Origin: Bacteroidota bacterium
Lineage (GTDB): Bacteria; Bacteroidota; Bacteroidia; Palsa-948
Length of the DNA: 64,000 bases
NCBI GenBank assembly: GCA_003164895.1
Contig: PLUL01000015.1
Location: 1 to 64,000, forward strand
Reading direction: 5' to 3'
The notes under the pieces are model-generated. The model was not told the DNA's origin and ran no database searches. It saw only the letters and a list, made by a program, of their open reading frames with translations. This document shows, piece by piece, positions 1-8,950 of the stretch (position 1 is its first letter; each line of letters opens with the position of its first letter). The position numbers were made by a program, and so were the translations under genes.

Positions 1-145
1 TCGCGCAAGATGAAGATAGCCGTACCATCTGAGAAGTTCCTTTTTATGCGAATCTACTGATTAGAAAAAAACAGTTGTAGAAAAATAATCCAAATTATTT
101 GCAAGAAAACTACTATCCGTGAACCATTTATTTTTCTTTCAGCAA

Positions 146-2551
146 CTACTGTATTGCTAATTTCTTTGTTTCAACGCTTTTTTCTGTCTTAATCTTTACA
201 AAATAAATTCCTTTTGAAAAATTGCTGACATCTAAATTTATTGGATTTTGTTTCTGGAATTTATAATCAGCAATTTTCTTTCCCTGAACATCAAATATAC
301 TTACCTGCATTTCTTTATACATCTCATTATCTGATATTGTAACAATATCTTTTGCCGGATTCGGGCTTATGCTGATATGAGTATCGGAATACAGTTGTGC
401 AATTCCTGTTGAAGCAGGAATGTAATTCCATTTCACGGCATCAAAAGCGATTTGCTGTCCCTGATTGCCTCCGGCATCTCCCAAACGAACATAACCGGTA
501 TTCCCCTGTAAAAAAGGAAATGTACCGAGTGAAACCCACTGCCCTGCGTTTTGCGATTGGTTGATCACTACCGTTTGGTTTCCGTTATTATAATAAACTT
601 TATACCGCGCGGCAGTTGCAGTTGCATTCGATGCAGGAATATATGCCGAAACATTATAATTGCCTGTTGTTGTCAGAGTAGGTGTCCATTTCACATAACA
701 AGTATCTACGTTGGTAGATGAACTTGTATAAGTCCACCAATAATGAGAATACGTGCCATAACCTCCCGTTTCGCTGTCGTGAAAATATTTCATGTGCGAT
801 ACTGGTTGGTTATTAATAAAAAATCCATTGTTGTAATTTACATCGTCAACAATGGTATCGTTATACGCAAGTTGTGTTGACTCGGCAGTTACTGTCCATG
901 CAACTGTATTCAAATTTTGGTAACCGTTATTATATCCGGGCCAATCGTAATAAGCGCTTTGCCCTGTATTATTGGGCCACGTTCCCGTATTTTTATTTCC
1001 GTAAGAATCGTTAAATATCAGCGTGTGCTGCCCGTTTACATAACCTATCGCCAACGTAAGATGACCTGCTGATGAAAGCGTGTTGCAGATCGGAAACGGA
1101 TAACCATTATTAATTTCGGTTTGCACATCGGTAAAAACGGTTGAACCGGAATACACCGATGTCATATTATGATTTTGAAGATAAGGAGCCATCATAGTTG
1201 CAGGAGAACTGCTTCCATTCCACATATATCCATATCCTCCCCATGAAGTATTACTGGCATAGTCGGTAGCAGTAAGATTAAAATATGTTCCGTTATATCT
1301 GTACTCATCTGCAACATAAGAACCGTAATCGCTGGTATGAGGATCCCACGACATGCCATGATACACCGTAGTTGGCCACTTTGGCAACTTGTTGTAATAC
1401 GCAAGAGCCATAATGGATGAGGTTGCAGCGCAAGATGAATATCCGCTGTGCCAGGTTGGAGTATCATATACCTGATTCACATAAGGCACGGTGCCTGGAA
1501 TCGTAACTATCGAATTGATATTATTTACACTTGATACTTTATTTGAATTATTGTTGTGTGGCAACAGTTGAGAAGTGTATTTAACCAATGTAGTCTTATT
1601 TTTCATTTGCAAATTCTGCAAATCAAATTCGGACGAAATGATTTCTTTTTTCTCAAAAGTGCTGTAAATGATTGTATTGTTCGGACCGAAAGATGGAGCA
1701 ATTTCATTTACATCGGGCGTATTTGTCAGATTAACAATTTTACTTCCGTCGAACGATGAAATATAAATATCCGATCCTTTGAATTGAAAATTTTCGACAT
1801 CGTTACGATTGAAAATAATATTCCGAGAATCATCTGACCATGAAACGTTTTCGCCTGAGCCGATTGAATATGTTTTGCCTTCGGTTTTATCCCAAATCAT
1901 TATGTTTCCAGCCAGAGTGGAATACGCAACTTTATTTCCATCGGGAGACCATTGCGGAAAAGCGTAACCACATTTACCATTGGTAATTTGTTCTGCTTTA
2001 CCTGTAGCAAGATTCTTCATAAACAATTGGTCTCTGTCATCATTATAGATCACGTTGTTTCCGTCAGGAGAAATAGGAGCGATATTCGAATAAACTCCAA
2101 GATCAATTGTTTGAATGTTGATGCCATCCACAACATTTAATTCGTTTCCGATAGTGAAAGCCATTTTGCCATTGTTGCTGAAGCTTGGTTGTCCGCAAAG
2201 TTTTACCGCAGTTGATAACGGAGAAATGCCTCCGGTTACAAGATCATACACTGCGGGAATCTGCGTCCCATCAGCATTGATCCCTTTAAACCCAATTTTT
2301 GATTTATCAGGAGAAAGTGAAAAATATCTTCCGCAACTCGGTGAACTTATCAACTCTTTCAGCTTTTTATCTTGAATTAAATAAATGGCGGAAGCAAAGT
2401 TATCTGTGGCAATTACACCCGAAATTGTATTAACCGGATGAACAAAATAACGATCCGCTTCGGCTTTGTAAGCGTCAATTGTTTTCTGCGCAAAAATAAA
2501 TTGTACTGAAAAAATAAAACTGAAAAGAGCGAGTTGGAATTTTGTTTTCAT
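146..2551 (-). CDS. T9SS-exported protein: TolB-like propeller, C39-like peptidase domain, golvesin-type domain
   Basis: About 801 residues. I start at the ATG at 2551, which opens directly on a signal peptide ending ...FIFAQ; an 11-codon extension from a TTG adds nothing. Residues about 25-330 carry WD40/PD40 (TolB-like) blade motifs such as SPDGNNVIY and WSPDGNKVAYST. A papain-like C39-type domain follows: SSCAATSS with Cys near residue 374, AGHLTLAIGYV with His near 496, and FNDSYGNK near 513 give a plausible Cys-His-Asp set. Next comes a golvesin/xanthan-lyase-like beta domain (VDDVNYNNGF ... FDAVKW), then a T9SS type A tail (SPNPAKDIVTI ... GIYFVKI ... KKLAIQ). Inference: secreted or surface-attached peptidase or binding protein; substrate unknown. 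No partner gene is adjacent. Confidence 0.85.
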   Translation of the reverse strand: MKTKFQLALFSFIFSVQFIFAQKTIDAYKAEADRYFVHPVNTISGVIATDNFASAIYLIQDKKLKELISSPSCGRYFSLSPDKSKIGFKGINADGTQIPAVYDLVTGGISPLSTAVKLCGQPSFSNNGKMAFTIGNELNVVDGINIQTIDLGVYSNIAPISPDGNNVIYNDDRDQLFMKNLATGKAEQITNGKCGYAFPQWSPDGNKVAYSTLAGNIMIWDKTEGKTYSIGSGENVSWSDDSRNIIFNRNDVENFQFKGSDIYISSFDGSKIVNLTNTPDVNEIAPSFGPNNTIIYSTFEKKEIISSEFDLQNLQMKNKTTLVKYTSQLLPHNNNSNKVSSVNNINSIVTIPGTVPYVNQVYDTPTWHSGYSSCAATSSIMALAYYNKLPKWPTTVYHGMSWDPHTSDYGSYVADEYRYNGTYFNLTATDYASNTSWGGYGYMWNGSSSPATMMAPYLQNHNMTSVYSGSTVFTDVQTEINNGYPFPICNTLSSAGHLTLAIGYVNGQHTLIFNDSYGNKNTGTWPNNTGQSAYYDWPGYNNGYQNLNTVAWTVTAESTQLAYNDTIVDDVNYNNGFFINNQPVSHMKYFHDSETGGYGTYSHYWWTYTSSSTNVDTCYVKWTPTLTTTGNYNVSAYIPASNATATAARYKVYYNNGNQTVVINQSQNAGQWVSLGTFPFLQGNTGYVRLGDAGGNQGQQIAFDAVKWNYIPASTGIAQLYSDTHISISPNPAKDIVTISDNEMYKEMQVSIFDVQGKKIADYKFQKQNPINLDVSNFSKGIYFVKIKTEKSVETKKLAIQ

Positions 2552-2720
2552 GGTATCTCTTTTTTTAGTTTGTGGGTCAGTCAAAAACTTGATAGATAGA
2601 AATAATGATTAAAGATAGAAATATTCTATTGAATTCTGCCATCCTGTCCTTTTTTTCATACTGGAATAACTTTTGAAAGGTTATCTTCGCAAACAATTTT
2701 AAACTCAAAATATATTTATT

Positions 2721-4622
2721 ATGACAAAAGTATCTGAAAAAGGAAGTATTTCCATCCATACCGAGAACATCTTCCCCATCATCAAGAAATTTCTTTACAG
2801 CGACCACGAGATATTTTTACGCGAGCTGGTTTCAAATGCCGTGGATGCAACGCAGAAACTGAAAAAGCTAGGCTCGATGGGCGAGTTCAAAGGCGAATTG
2901 GGCGATATTAAAATTGAAGTCAGCTTCGACAAAAAGAAAAAGACCATCACCGTGAGCGATAAAGGTCTGGGCATGACGGGTGAAGAGATAAAAAAGTACA
3001 TCAATCAAATTGCTTTTTCGGGCGCTACCGAATTTGTAGAAAAGTTCAAAGATAAAACGGATGCAAAAGACATCATCGGAAAATTCGGATTAGGATTTTA
3101 TTCTGCTTTTATGATTTCGGATGAAGTGGAGGTGATCTCAAAATCGTACAAAGAAAATACTGAACCTGCAAGATGGGTTTGCGATGGTTCAACCGAATAT
3201 GAACTTACTTCGGCAAAAAAAGAAGAAAGAGGTACAGATGTAATACTTCATGTCAATGCGGACTCGGAAGAATTCTTGGATGAGTTTCGTTTGAAAGGAA
3301 TTCTTGAAAAGTATTGCAAGTTCCTTCCGGTAGAAATCAAGTTCGGCACCAAAGAAGAAAGTATTGAAGATGGCGAAGACAAGGATGGAAAAAAGAAATA
3401 CAAAAGCAAAACGGTCGACAACATTATTAATAATACCAATCCGCTTTGGGCAAAAGCACCTACCACTTTAAAGGACGAAGATTATCTTGCTTTCTACAAA
3501 GAGCTTTACCCGTTCAGCGAAGATCCTTTGTTCTGGATTCATCTGAATGTGGATTATCCTTTTAATCTCACAGGAATTCTTTACTTCCCGAAAGTGAAGA
3601 ACGATTTTGAACTTCAGAAGAACAAGATACATCTTTACTCGCGTCAGGTGTTTATCACCGATGAAGTGAAAAATGTGGTTCCTGATTTTCTTATGCTGTT
3701 ACATGGAGTGATTGATTCGCCCGATATTCCGCTAAACGTTTCGCGCAGCTATTTGCAAAGCGACAGCAACGTAAAAAAAATAAGTCAGCACATAAGCAAG
3801 AAGGTGGCGGATAAATTACAAGAGTTGTTCAAAAAGGATCGCGCTGATTTTGAAAAGAAATGGGACGACATTAATCTCTTCGTGAAATATGGAATCATCA
3901 GCGATGAAAAATTCTACGAGCGCGCAAAAGATTTCACACTGCTGAAAAATGTGGACAAGAAATACTTTACGTTAGATGAATACAAAGAAAAGGTAAGTCC
4001 GAATCAAACGGACAAGGAAAAAAATATCGTGTACATCTACACCACCGATGCAGATAAACAAGACAGTTTTATTCAGGCGGCTAAAGGCAAAGGATACGAT
4101 GTGATGCTGCTGGACGGACAATTGGATAATCATTTCATCAATACAATGGAACAGAAATTTGAGAAGACAAGAATCAAACGAGTTGACAGCGAAACCACCG
4201 ATAAGCTTATTGATCAGGATTTAAAATTAGAAAGCGTGTTAAGCAAAGAGGAACAGGAAAAAATAAAAACCATTTTTGAAAAAGCCATCAACAACAAGAA
4301 CATGACCGTTGCAGTTGAATCGCTTTCTCCTAACGATTTGCCTGTGGTAATTACTATCAGTGAATGGATGCGCAGGATGAAAGACATGGCGAAAATGGGA
4401 GGAGGAGGCGGAATGAGTTTTATGGGAACAATGCCCGATAATTATAATGTGGCTATCAATGGAAATCATCCCATCGCACAGCGAGTTCTGAAAGCAGAAG
4501 GCGAAGAATTGCAATTAAAACTTGCTAAGCAAGCATTTGATTTAGGTATGCTATCGCAAAACATGCTTACCGGTGCTGACCTGACAAACTTTATTAAGCG
4601 CAGTATTGAATTAGTGGGGTAG
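2721..4622 (+). CDS. htpG: Molecular chaperone HtpG (Hsp90)
   Basis: 633 residues, the usual size for bacterial Hsp90, a cytosolic ATP-driven dimeric chaperone for late folding of clients. The N-terminal GHKL ATPase domain shows the E-x3-N-x2-D box (ELVSNAVDA, residues 35-43), DKGLGM near residue 84 and GKFGLGFYS near 122. The middle domain has LNVSRSYLQ, with the arginine expected to contact ATP phosphate. The C-terminal dimerisation domain follows a Gly-rich stretch (MGGGGGMSFMG). The ATG at 2721 gives the canonical N-terminus. It is transcribed alone, divergently from the T9SS protein; a weak Bacteroidota-like -7 box (TATCTTCG, 2682-2689) lies upstream. Identification is firm. Confidence 0.97.
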   Translation: MTKVSEKGSISIHTENIFPIIKKFLYSDHEIFLRELVSNAVDATQKLKKLGSMGEFKGELGDIKIEVSFDKKKKTITVSDKGLGMTGEEIKKYINQIAFSGATEFVEKFKDKTDAKDIIGKFGLGFYSAFMISDEVEVISKSYKENTEPARWVCDGSTEYELTSAKKEERGTDVILHVNADSEEFLDEFRLKGILEKYCKFLPVEIKFGTKEESIEDGEDKDGKKKYKSKTVDNIINNTNPLWAKAPTTLKDEDYLAFYKELYPFSEDPLFWIHLNVDYPFNLTGILYFPKVKNDFELQKNKIHLYSRQVFITDEVKNVVPDFLMLLHGVIDSPDIPLNVSRSYLQSDSNVKKISQHISKKVADKLQELFKKDRADFEKKWDDINLFVKYGIISDEKFYERAKDFTLLKNVDKKYFTLDEYKEKVSPNQTDKEKNIVYIYTTDADKQDSFIQAAKGKGYDVMLLDGQLDNHFINTMEQKFEKTRIKRVDSETTDKLIDQDLKLESVLSKEEQEKIKTIFEKAINNKNMTVAVESLSPNDLPVVITISEWMRRMKDMAKMGGGGGMSFMGTMPDNYNVAINGNHPIAQRVLKAEGEELQLKLAKQAFDLGMLSQNMLTGADLTNFIKRSIELVG

Positions 4623-4697
4623 AAATATTACTATCATAAAGAAATACGAGAGATTTGGGAGTTATTTGTATGTTTGTGAACGCACTTGCGGTTCAAT

Positions 4698-5072
4698 ATG
4701 AAAACAGAAAACTCAAAAATTAAATGGCTCGATCAACCGGAAGAACACAATTATCCGGCAGCATTATCATATCTCTGTTTAATATACAATGAAGAAAAAG
4801 CATCTCTGTTAATCAAACATTTGAGAAAAGCTCCAATCACTCAATTCAAAGCAAAAGATATTTTCAGGGCTTCCCGTCTTTCGCTTTTGGGTGTCAGCAA
4901 CCAACATGTCAAGAAAAATTTAAAGAAAATTACAAATGGCAAACACCTGTCCCCAATTCTTTTGGTGAGAGATGAGAAGAACGGAAATGTAATCATAGCT
5001 GACGGTTACCACCGCATGTGCGCTGTTTATGAATACGACGAAGATATTATTCTGCCTTGCAAAATAGCTTGA
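4698..5072 (+). CDS. Small ParB/sulfiredoxin-like domain protein
   Basis: 124 residues from the ATG at 4698 (a TTG four codons upstream is less likely). The C-terminal half reads LSPILLVRD ... VIIADGYHRMCAVYEY, which resembles the ParB N-terminal/sulfiredoxin fold, where a DGxHR motif forms the nucleotide-binding loop. The N-terminal half has no recognised motif. No signal peptide or membrane segment is visible. It sits 75 bases after htpG on the same strand with no clear promoter, so it may be read from the htpG transcript. ParB partners (parA, parS sites) are absent, so this is not a partition protein. The biochemical role is unknown; a nucleotide- or DNA-processing role is only a guess. 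Confidence 0.7.
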   Translation: MKTENSKIKWLDQPEEHNYPAALSYLCLIYNEEKASLLIKHLRKAPITQFKAKDIFRASRLSLLGVSNQHVKKNLKKITNGKHLSPILLVRDEKNGNVIIADGYHRMCAVYEYDEDIILPCKIA

Positions 5073-5117
5073 GCAATTGATAAAATATTAACTCGGCAAT
5101 CTGTAAAATATTTTCTC

Positions 5118-5125
5118 TATTTTTG
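5118..5125 (+). promoter_or_regulatory. Candidate -7 box for the acyl-CoA dehydrogenase gene
   Basis: TATTTTTG fits the Bacteroidota -7 consensus TAnnTTTG exactly and lies 83 bases upstream of the gene start. No good -33 TTTG is seen at the usual distance, so this is tentative. Confidence 0.35.
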
Positions 5126-5207
5126 CTAACAAGAGTAAAGAATAGAGAACGAAAAGAAAATCCCCCGATTTATAGTTTTCTGTTTTTTCTTACTACTTAA
5201 AAAAATT

Positions 5208-6386
5208 ATGGCAGCCGATCTTTTTCAATCACCCGATTATTTTAATGTTGATGACCTCTTAACTGACGAGCATAAATTAGTGCGCGATACCACTCGTGCT
5301 TTCGTTAAAAAAGAAGTTTCTCCTATCATAGAGGATTTTGCACAGCGTGCTGAATTTCCGAAACAATTAATAAAAGGACTTGGAGAAATTGGTGCATTTG
5401 GTCCGTTTGTTCCGCAGGAATACGGTGGATCAGGATTGGATTATATTTCTTATGGGTTGATGATGCAGGAACTGGAACGCGGTGATTCCGGAATTCGTTC
5501 CACAGCTTCTGTACAAGGTTCATTGGTGATGTTTCCAATTTTCACTTTTGGAAGTGAAGCGCAGAAGAAAAAATATCTTCCAAAACTTGCCAGCGGTGAA
5601 TGGATGGGATGCTTTGGTCTGACAGAACCCGATCATGGTTCTAATCCAAACGGAATGATAACTAACTTCAAAGACAAGGGCGACCATGTTATTCTGAACG
5701 GAGCCAAGATGTGGATTTCCAATGCGCCATTTGCCGACATCGCCGTGGTTTGGGCGAAGAACGAACAAGGAGAAGTTCATGGTTTGATTGTTGAACGCGG
5801 AATGAAAGGATTCACCACTCCTGAAACGCATAATAAATGGTCATTGCGCGCTAGTGCTACCGGAGAATTAGTTTTTGATAATGTAAAAGTTCCGAAAGAA
5901 AATATTTTGCCTGGCGTGAAAGGATTGAAAGGTCCTCTTAACTGTCTTAACTCTGCACGCTTCGGAATTGCCTGGGGAGTAGTTGGTGCAGCAATGGATT
6001 GTTACGATTCGGCTCTTCGTTATTCTAAGCAAAGGATTCAATTTGGAAAACCGATTGCAGCTTTTCAATTGACACAGAAAAAATTAGCAGAGATGATTAC
6101 GGAAATTACCAAAGCGCAATTGCTTTGCTGGCGACTGGGTGTTTTAAGAAACGAACACCGTGCAACTCCTCAGCAAATTTCCATGGCAAAAAGAAATAAT
6201 GTGAACATGGCAATTCAAATTGCTCGTGAAGCAAGACAAATTCATGGAGCAATGGGAATTACCGGAGAATACCCCATTATGCGCCATAGCATGAATTTGG
6301 AATCAGTTATTACTTATGAAGGAACGCACGATATTCACCTGCTCATCACCGGATATGATGTTACAGGAATAAGTGCGTTTGAATAA
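5208..6386 (+). CDS. gcdH: Glutaryl-CoA dehydrogenase family acyl-CoA dehydrogenase
   Basis: 392 residues, FAD-dependent acyl-CoA dehydrogenase. It follows the glutaryl-CoA dehydrogenase pattern rather than the general family: TYEGTHDIHLLI carries the catalytic base Glu371, and DSGIRSTASVQ has Arg97 at the place of the arginine that binds the glutarate carboxylate in the human enzyme. FGLTEPDHGSNP and WISNAPFADI form the FAD/substrate region, and RQIHGAMGITGEY is the C-terminal helical motif. Known role of the family: oxidative decarboxylation of glutaryl-CoA to crotonyl-CoA in lysine and tryptophan breakdown, passing electrons to ETF. No other gene of that pathway is in view. Start ATG at 5208. 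Confidence 0.92.
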   Translation: MAADLFQSPDYFNVDDLLTDEHKLVRDTTRAFVKKEVSPIIEDFAQRAEFPKQLIKGLGEIGAFGPFVPQEYGGSGLDYISYGLMMQELERGDSGIRSTASVQGSLVMFPIFTFGSEAQKKKYLPKLASGEWMGCFGLTEPDHGSNPNGMITNFKDKGDHVILNGAKMWISNAPFADIAVVWAKNEQGEVHGLIVERGMKGFTTPETHNKWSLRASATGELVFDNVKVPKENILPGVKGLKGPLNCLNSARFGIAWGVVGAAMDCYDSALRYSKQRIQFGKPIAAFQLTQKKLAEMITEITKAQLLCWRLGVLRNEHRATPQQISMAKRNNVNMAIQIAREARQIHGAMGITGEYPIMRHSMNLESVITYEGTHDIHLLITGYDVTGISAFE

Positions 6387-6395
6387 TACTCATTA

Positions 6396-8573
6396 ATGAA
6401 GAATGCAGTTGTTTTATTTTTTGCGTTACTGATTTCTTTTTATTCCTTCTCTCAAAAAGGAAAAGAATACTTTCTTGTTGATTCTGTGAAGTATGATTCG
6501 CTCGCGCTGAATGACCGGCACACGTTGGATTCACTTCTCCCTTTGTATCACAAAGCAACGCATGATACTGGGCGTTTAAGAATATTAGAAACGTTGGATG
6601 AAGATTTAAATACAGAATCTCTCTGGCCAAAGTATAATCAACTCATGTATGAAGAATCCAAAAAACATTTACAGAATTCTTCTTCCATTAGTGCGAAGGA
6701 AATAAAAGCATACAAAAAATATTTTGCCACCTCACTGCAAAACTTTGGGTATGCGCAAAATTTGCTGGGGAATATTCCTAAAGCATTAGCGTATTATGAT
6801 ACCTGTATGAAAATCGAGGAGGAAGTTGGCGACAAACACGGCATGTCAAGTACATTAAATAATACCGGAATTATTTTTAGCTCACAAGGCAATATCGGCA
6901 AAGCGCTTGAAAATTATTTTCGAGCGTTAAAATTAGATGAAGAAACAAATGACAAAATCGGCATGGCATATCCGCTCGATAACATTTCAAGTGTTTATCT
7001 TCAGCAAGGCGACACGGCAAAAGGAATTGAATACATGGAAAAAAGTTTGAAGTTGAGAGAAGAGACAGGCGATAAAAGAGGATGGGCTTATTCGTTAAGC
7101 AGAGTGGGTTCTTTGTACAGCAAAATGGGAAACAAGGAAAAAGCACTTGCTGATTTTAAAAAATCTGTCTCCTTATGGAAAGAGGTTGGAGAAAAGCGCG
7201 GTTTGGCAATTGCTTATCAGAATATAGGTTCAACCTATTTATCCAAAGCAAGTTCTCAAAATTCCGGTCGTGATTCCATCTATACAATTGCGCTTGAATA
7301 TTTCCAAAAGAGTTTAAAACTGAATGAGGAAATAAAAGATGAGTTTGGCTTAGCGCAAATATTTAATAGTATTGGAAATTGTTATTTCGATCAGAATAAT
7401 ATTTCATTGGCACAGCAATATGGAAATCAGGCATTGAAAATAGGAAGGGAATTAAAATCTCCTAACTCGATAAGTAATGCAGCTCAATTATTGCTGAAGG
7501 TTTACCGTCAGCAGCAAAACTGGAAGCAAGCATTGGAAATGCACGAATTGTATATTCGAATGCGCGACAGTTTAGTCAATAAAGAAACGCAAAAATCTAC
7601 CTTTAAACAGCAAGCAAAATATGAATATGACAAGCAACAAGCAGTAAAAGATGCCGAACATCAAAAAGAACTTGCCATTGCCGAAGAAGAAAAAAAACGT
7701 CAGAAGATTATTACTTATTCTATTGGTTTGGGTTTGTTAATGGTTATTTTGTTTTCAATTTTTATTTTCAACCGTCTTCAGATAACACGAAAACAAAAAC
7801 TGATTATTGATCAGAAAAATAAAAGCATTACAGACAGCATCAATTATGCAAAACGCATTCAAGATTCCATTCTTCCTTCAAAAACAGAGTTGTCAAAACA
7901 TTTTTCCGACTATTTCATCTTCTTTCGGCCACGAGATATTGTTAGCGGAGATTTTTACTGGTTATCCGACCAAGATGGGAAAACAATTCTTGCAATTGCT
8001 GATTGTACCGGACATGGAGTTCCAGGTGCATTCATGAGCATGATAGGAAATACCTTGCTGAATGAAATAGTGAACGAACAAAAAATATTTCAGCCGGCAG
8101 AAATTCTGAACCATCTTAACGAAGGAATTGTGAATGCGCTTCATCAGGAATCGCGTACTCAGGATGACGGAATGGATATTTCAATCTGCTTGTTTGATAA
8201 AGCAAACCATAAAATCACTTTTGCCGGAGCAAATCATGCGATGTATATTACTCAGCAAGAAAAGATTCAGGAAATCAAAGGAGATATTTATTCCATCGGA
8301 AGTATGTTTGGAAAAAAGGATGTGGCTTTTACTCAGAAAGAAATTTTCATACAAAAAGATTCAACTCTCTTTTTCTTTACCGACGGATTTCCCGATCAGG
8401 TGGGTGGAACAAAGAATAGAAAATTTCTTACAAGACATTTAGAAACATTATTGCTCCGTATTTCCACGTTGGATTTCAAGGAGCAGGAACAGGAAATAAT
8501 CAAATCATTCGACCTGTGGAAAGAATCCTACGCACAACTTGACGATGTATTGCTCGCAGGTATAAGAATCTAA
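6396..8573 (+). CDS. TPR sensor with SpoIIE/PP2C-type serine phosphatase domain (SiaA-like)
   Basis: 725 residues. A signal peptide (ending SFYSFSQ, about residue 20) is followed by five or more TPR units (about residues 110-390; NNTGIIFSSQGNIGKALENY and similar), a charged coiled coil, one membrane segment (about 438-461, IGLGLLMVILFSIF), and a cytoplasmic SpoIIE-type PP2M phosphatase domain (about 500-725). Metal-binding acidic residues are present in SGDFYW, ADCTGHGVPGAF, DDGMDIS, FTDGFPDQ and QLDDVLL. The topology puts the TPRs in the periplasm and the phosphatase inside. It ends by a 4-base overlap with the convergent SiaC-like gene, whose family is the known substrate of such phosphatases. 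No SiaB-type kinase gene is in the window. It starts 9 bases after the dehydrogenase gene. Confidence 0.9.
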   Translation: MKNAVVLFFALLISFYSFSQKGKEYFLVDSVKYDSLALNDRHTLDSLLPLYHKATHDTGRLRILETLDEDLNTESLWPKYNQLMYEESKKHLQNSSSISAKEIKAYKKYFATSLQNFGYAQNLLGNIPKALAYYDTCMKIEEEVGDKHGMSSTLNNTGIIFSSQGNIGKALENYFRALKLDEETNDKIGMAYPLDNISSVYLQQGDTAKGIEYMEKSLKLREETGDKRGWAYSLSRVGSLYSKMGNKEKALADFKKSVSLWKEVGEKRGLAIAYQNIGSTYLSKASSQNSGRDSIYTIALEYFQKSLKLNEEIKDEFGLAQIFNSIGNCYFDQNNISLAQQYGNQALKIGRELKSPNSISNAAQLLLKVYRQQQNWKQALEMHELYIRMRDSLVNKETQKSTFKQQAKYEYDKQQAVKDAEHQKELAIAEEEKKRQKIITYSIGLGLLMVILFSIFIFNRLQITRKQKLIIDQKNKSITDSINYAKRIQDSILPSKTELSKHFSDYFIFFRPRDIVSGDFYWLSDQDGKTILAIADCTGHGVPGAFMSMIGNTLLNEIVNEQKIFQPAEILNHLNEGIVNALHQESRTQDDGMDISICLFDKANHKITFAGANHAMYITQQEKIQEIKGDIYSIGSMFGKKDVAFTQKEIFIQKDSTLFFFTDGFPDQVGGTKNRKFLTRHLETLLLRISTLDFKEQEQEIIKSFDLWKESYAQLDDVLLAGIRI

Positions 8574-8950
8574 ACGGAATGCGGAATAAATTCAAACGGC
8601 AGGGTACTCATTTTTAAATATCGTTCCCCGGATGCCAGCATGTCGGTATCCTCCTGATCATAGTGCCATTTAATCTTTGTGCTGCTCTTTTTAGCTATCT
8701 CTTCCAATAATGAAATTAGTCGGAATACTTGTTTTGAAGAAGAAGTATTAAAATATTGAAAACGAAAATGAAATACAGTTTCGGCATTTGGAGTTTCAGC
8801 ATATTTATTCATCCACTCAAAAATGGGAGCGTAAAAATGCATTGCATCTTCGGGATGTGACCATCCTGAAATTTCAAAAATTCCTTTTTCAATATCAAAT
8901 GTTACAGCCGGAGTTATATTCTCGTGGGCTTCAATAATAAGTGGATTCAT
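8570..8950 (-). CDS. SiaC-family (DUF1987) regulatory phosphoprotein
   Basis: 126 residues from the ATG at 8950, which overlaps the stop of the upstream TPR gene as TAATG; this suggests translational coupling and excludes the TTG start three codons earlier. The protein matches the DUF1987/SiaC family: TPAVTFDIEKGIFEISG at the N-terminus, FRFQYFNTSSSKQVF in the middle, KIKWHYDQED near the end. With this start the Thr of FNTSSSK is residue 69, next to the position of the regulatory Thr68 of Pseudomonas SiaC. In that organism SiaC is phosphorylated by SiaB, dephosphorylated by the PP2C protein SiaA, and activates the diguanylate cyclase SiaD. Here the adjacent phosphatase is the obvious partner (inference); kinase and output protein are not seen. 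Confidence 0.88.
   Translation of the reverse strand: MNPLIIEAHENITPAVTFDIEKGIFEISGWSHPEDAMHFYAPIFEWMNKYAETPNAETVFHFRFQYFNTSSSKQVFRLISLLEEIAKKSSTKIKWHYDQEDTDMLASGERYLKMSTLPFEFIPHSV

Noticed and set aside
1-60. Open plus-strand frame from the left edge ending in TGA at 58-60
   Set aside because: Only 19 codons are visible and they match no family I know; it could be the tail of a gene outside the window, but this cannot be supported.
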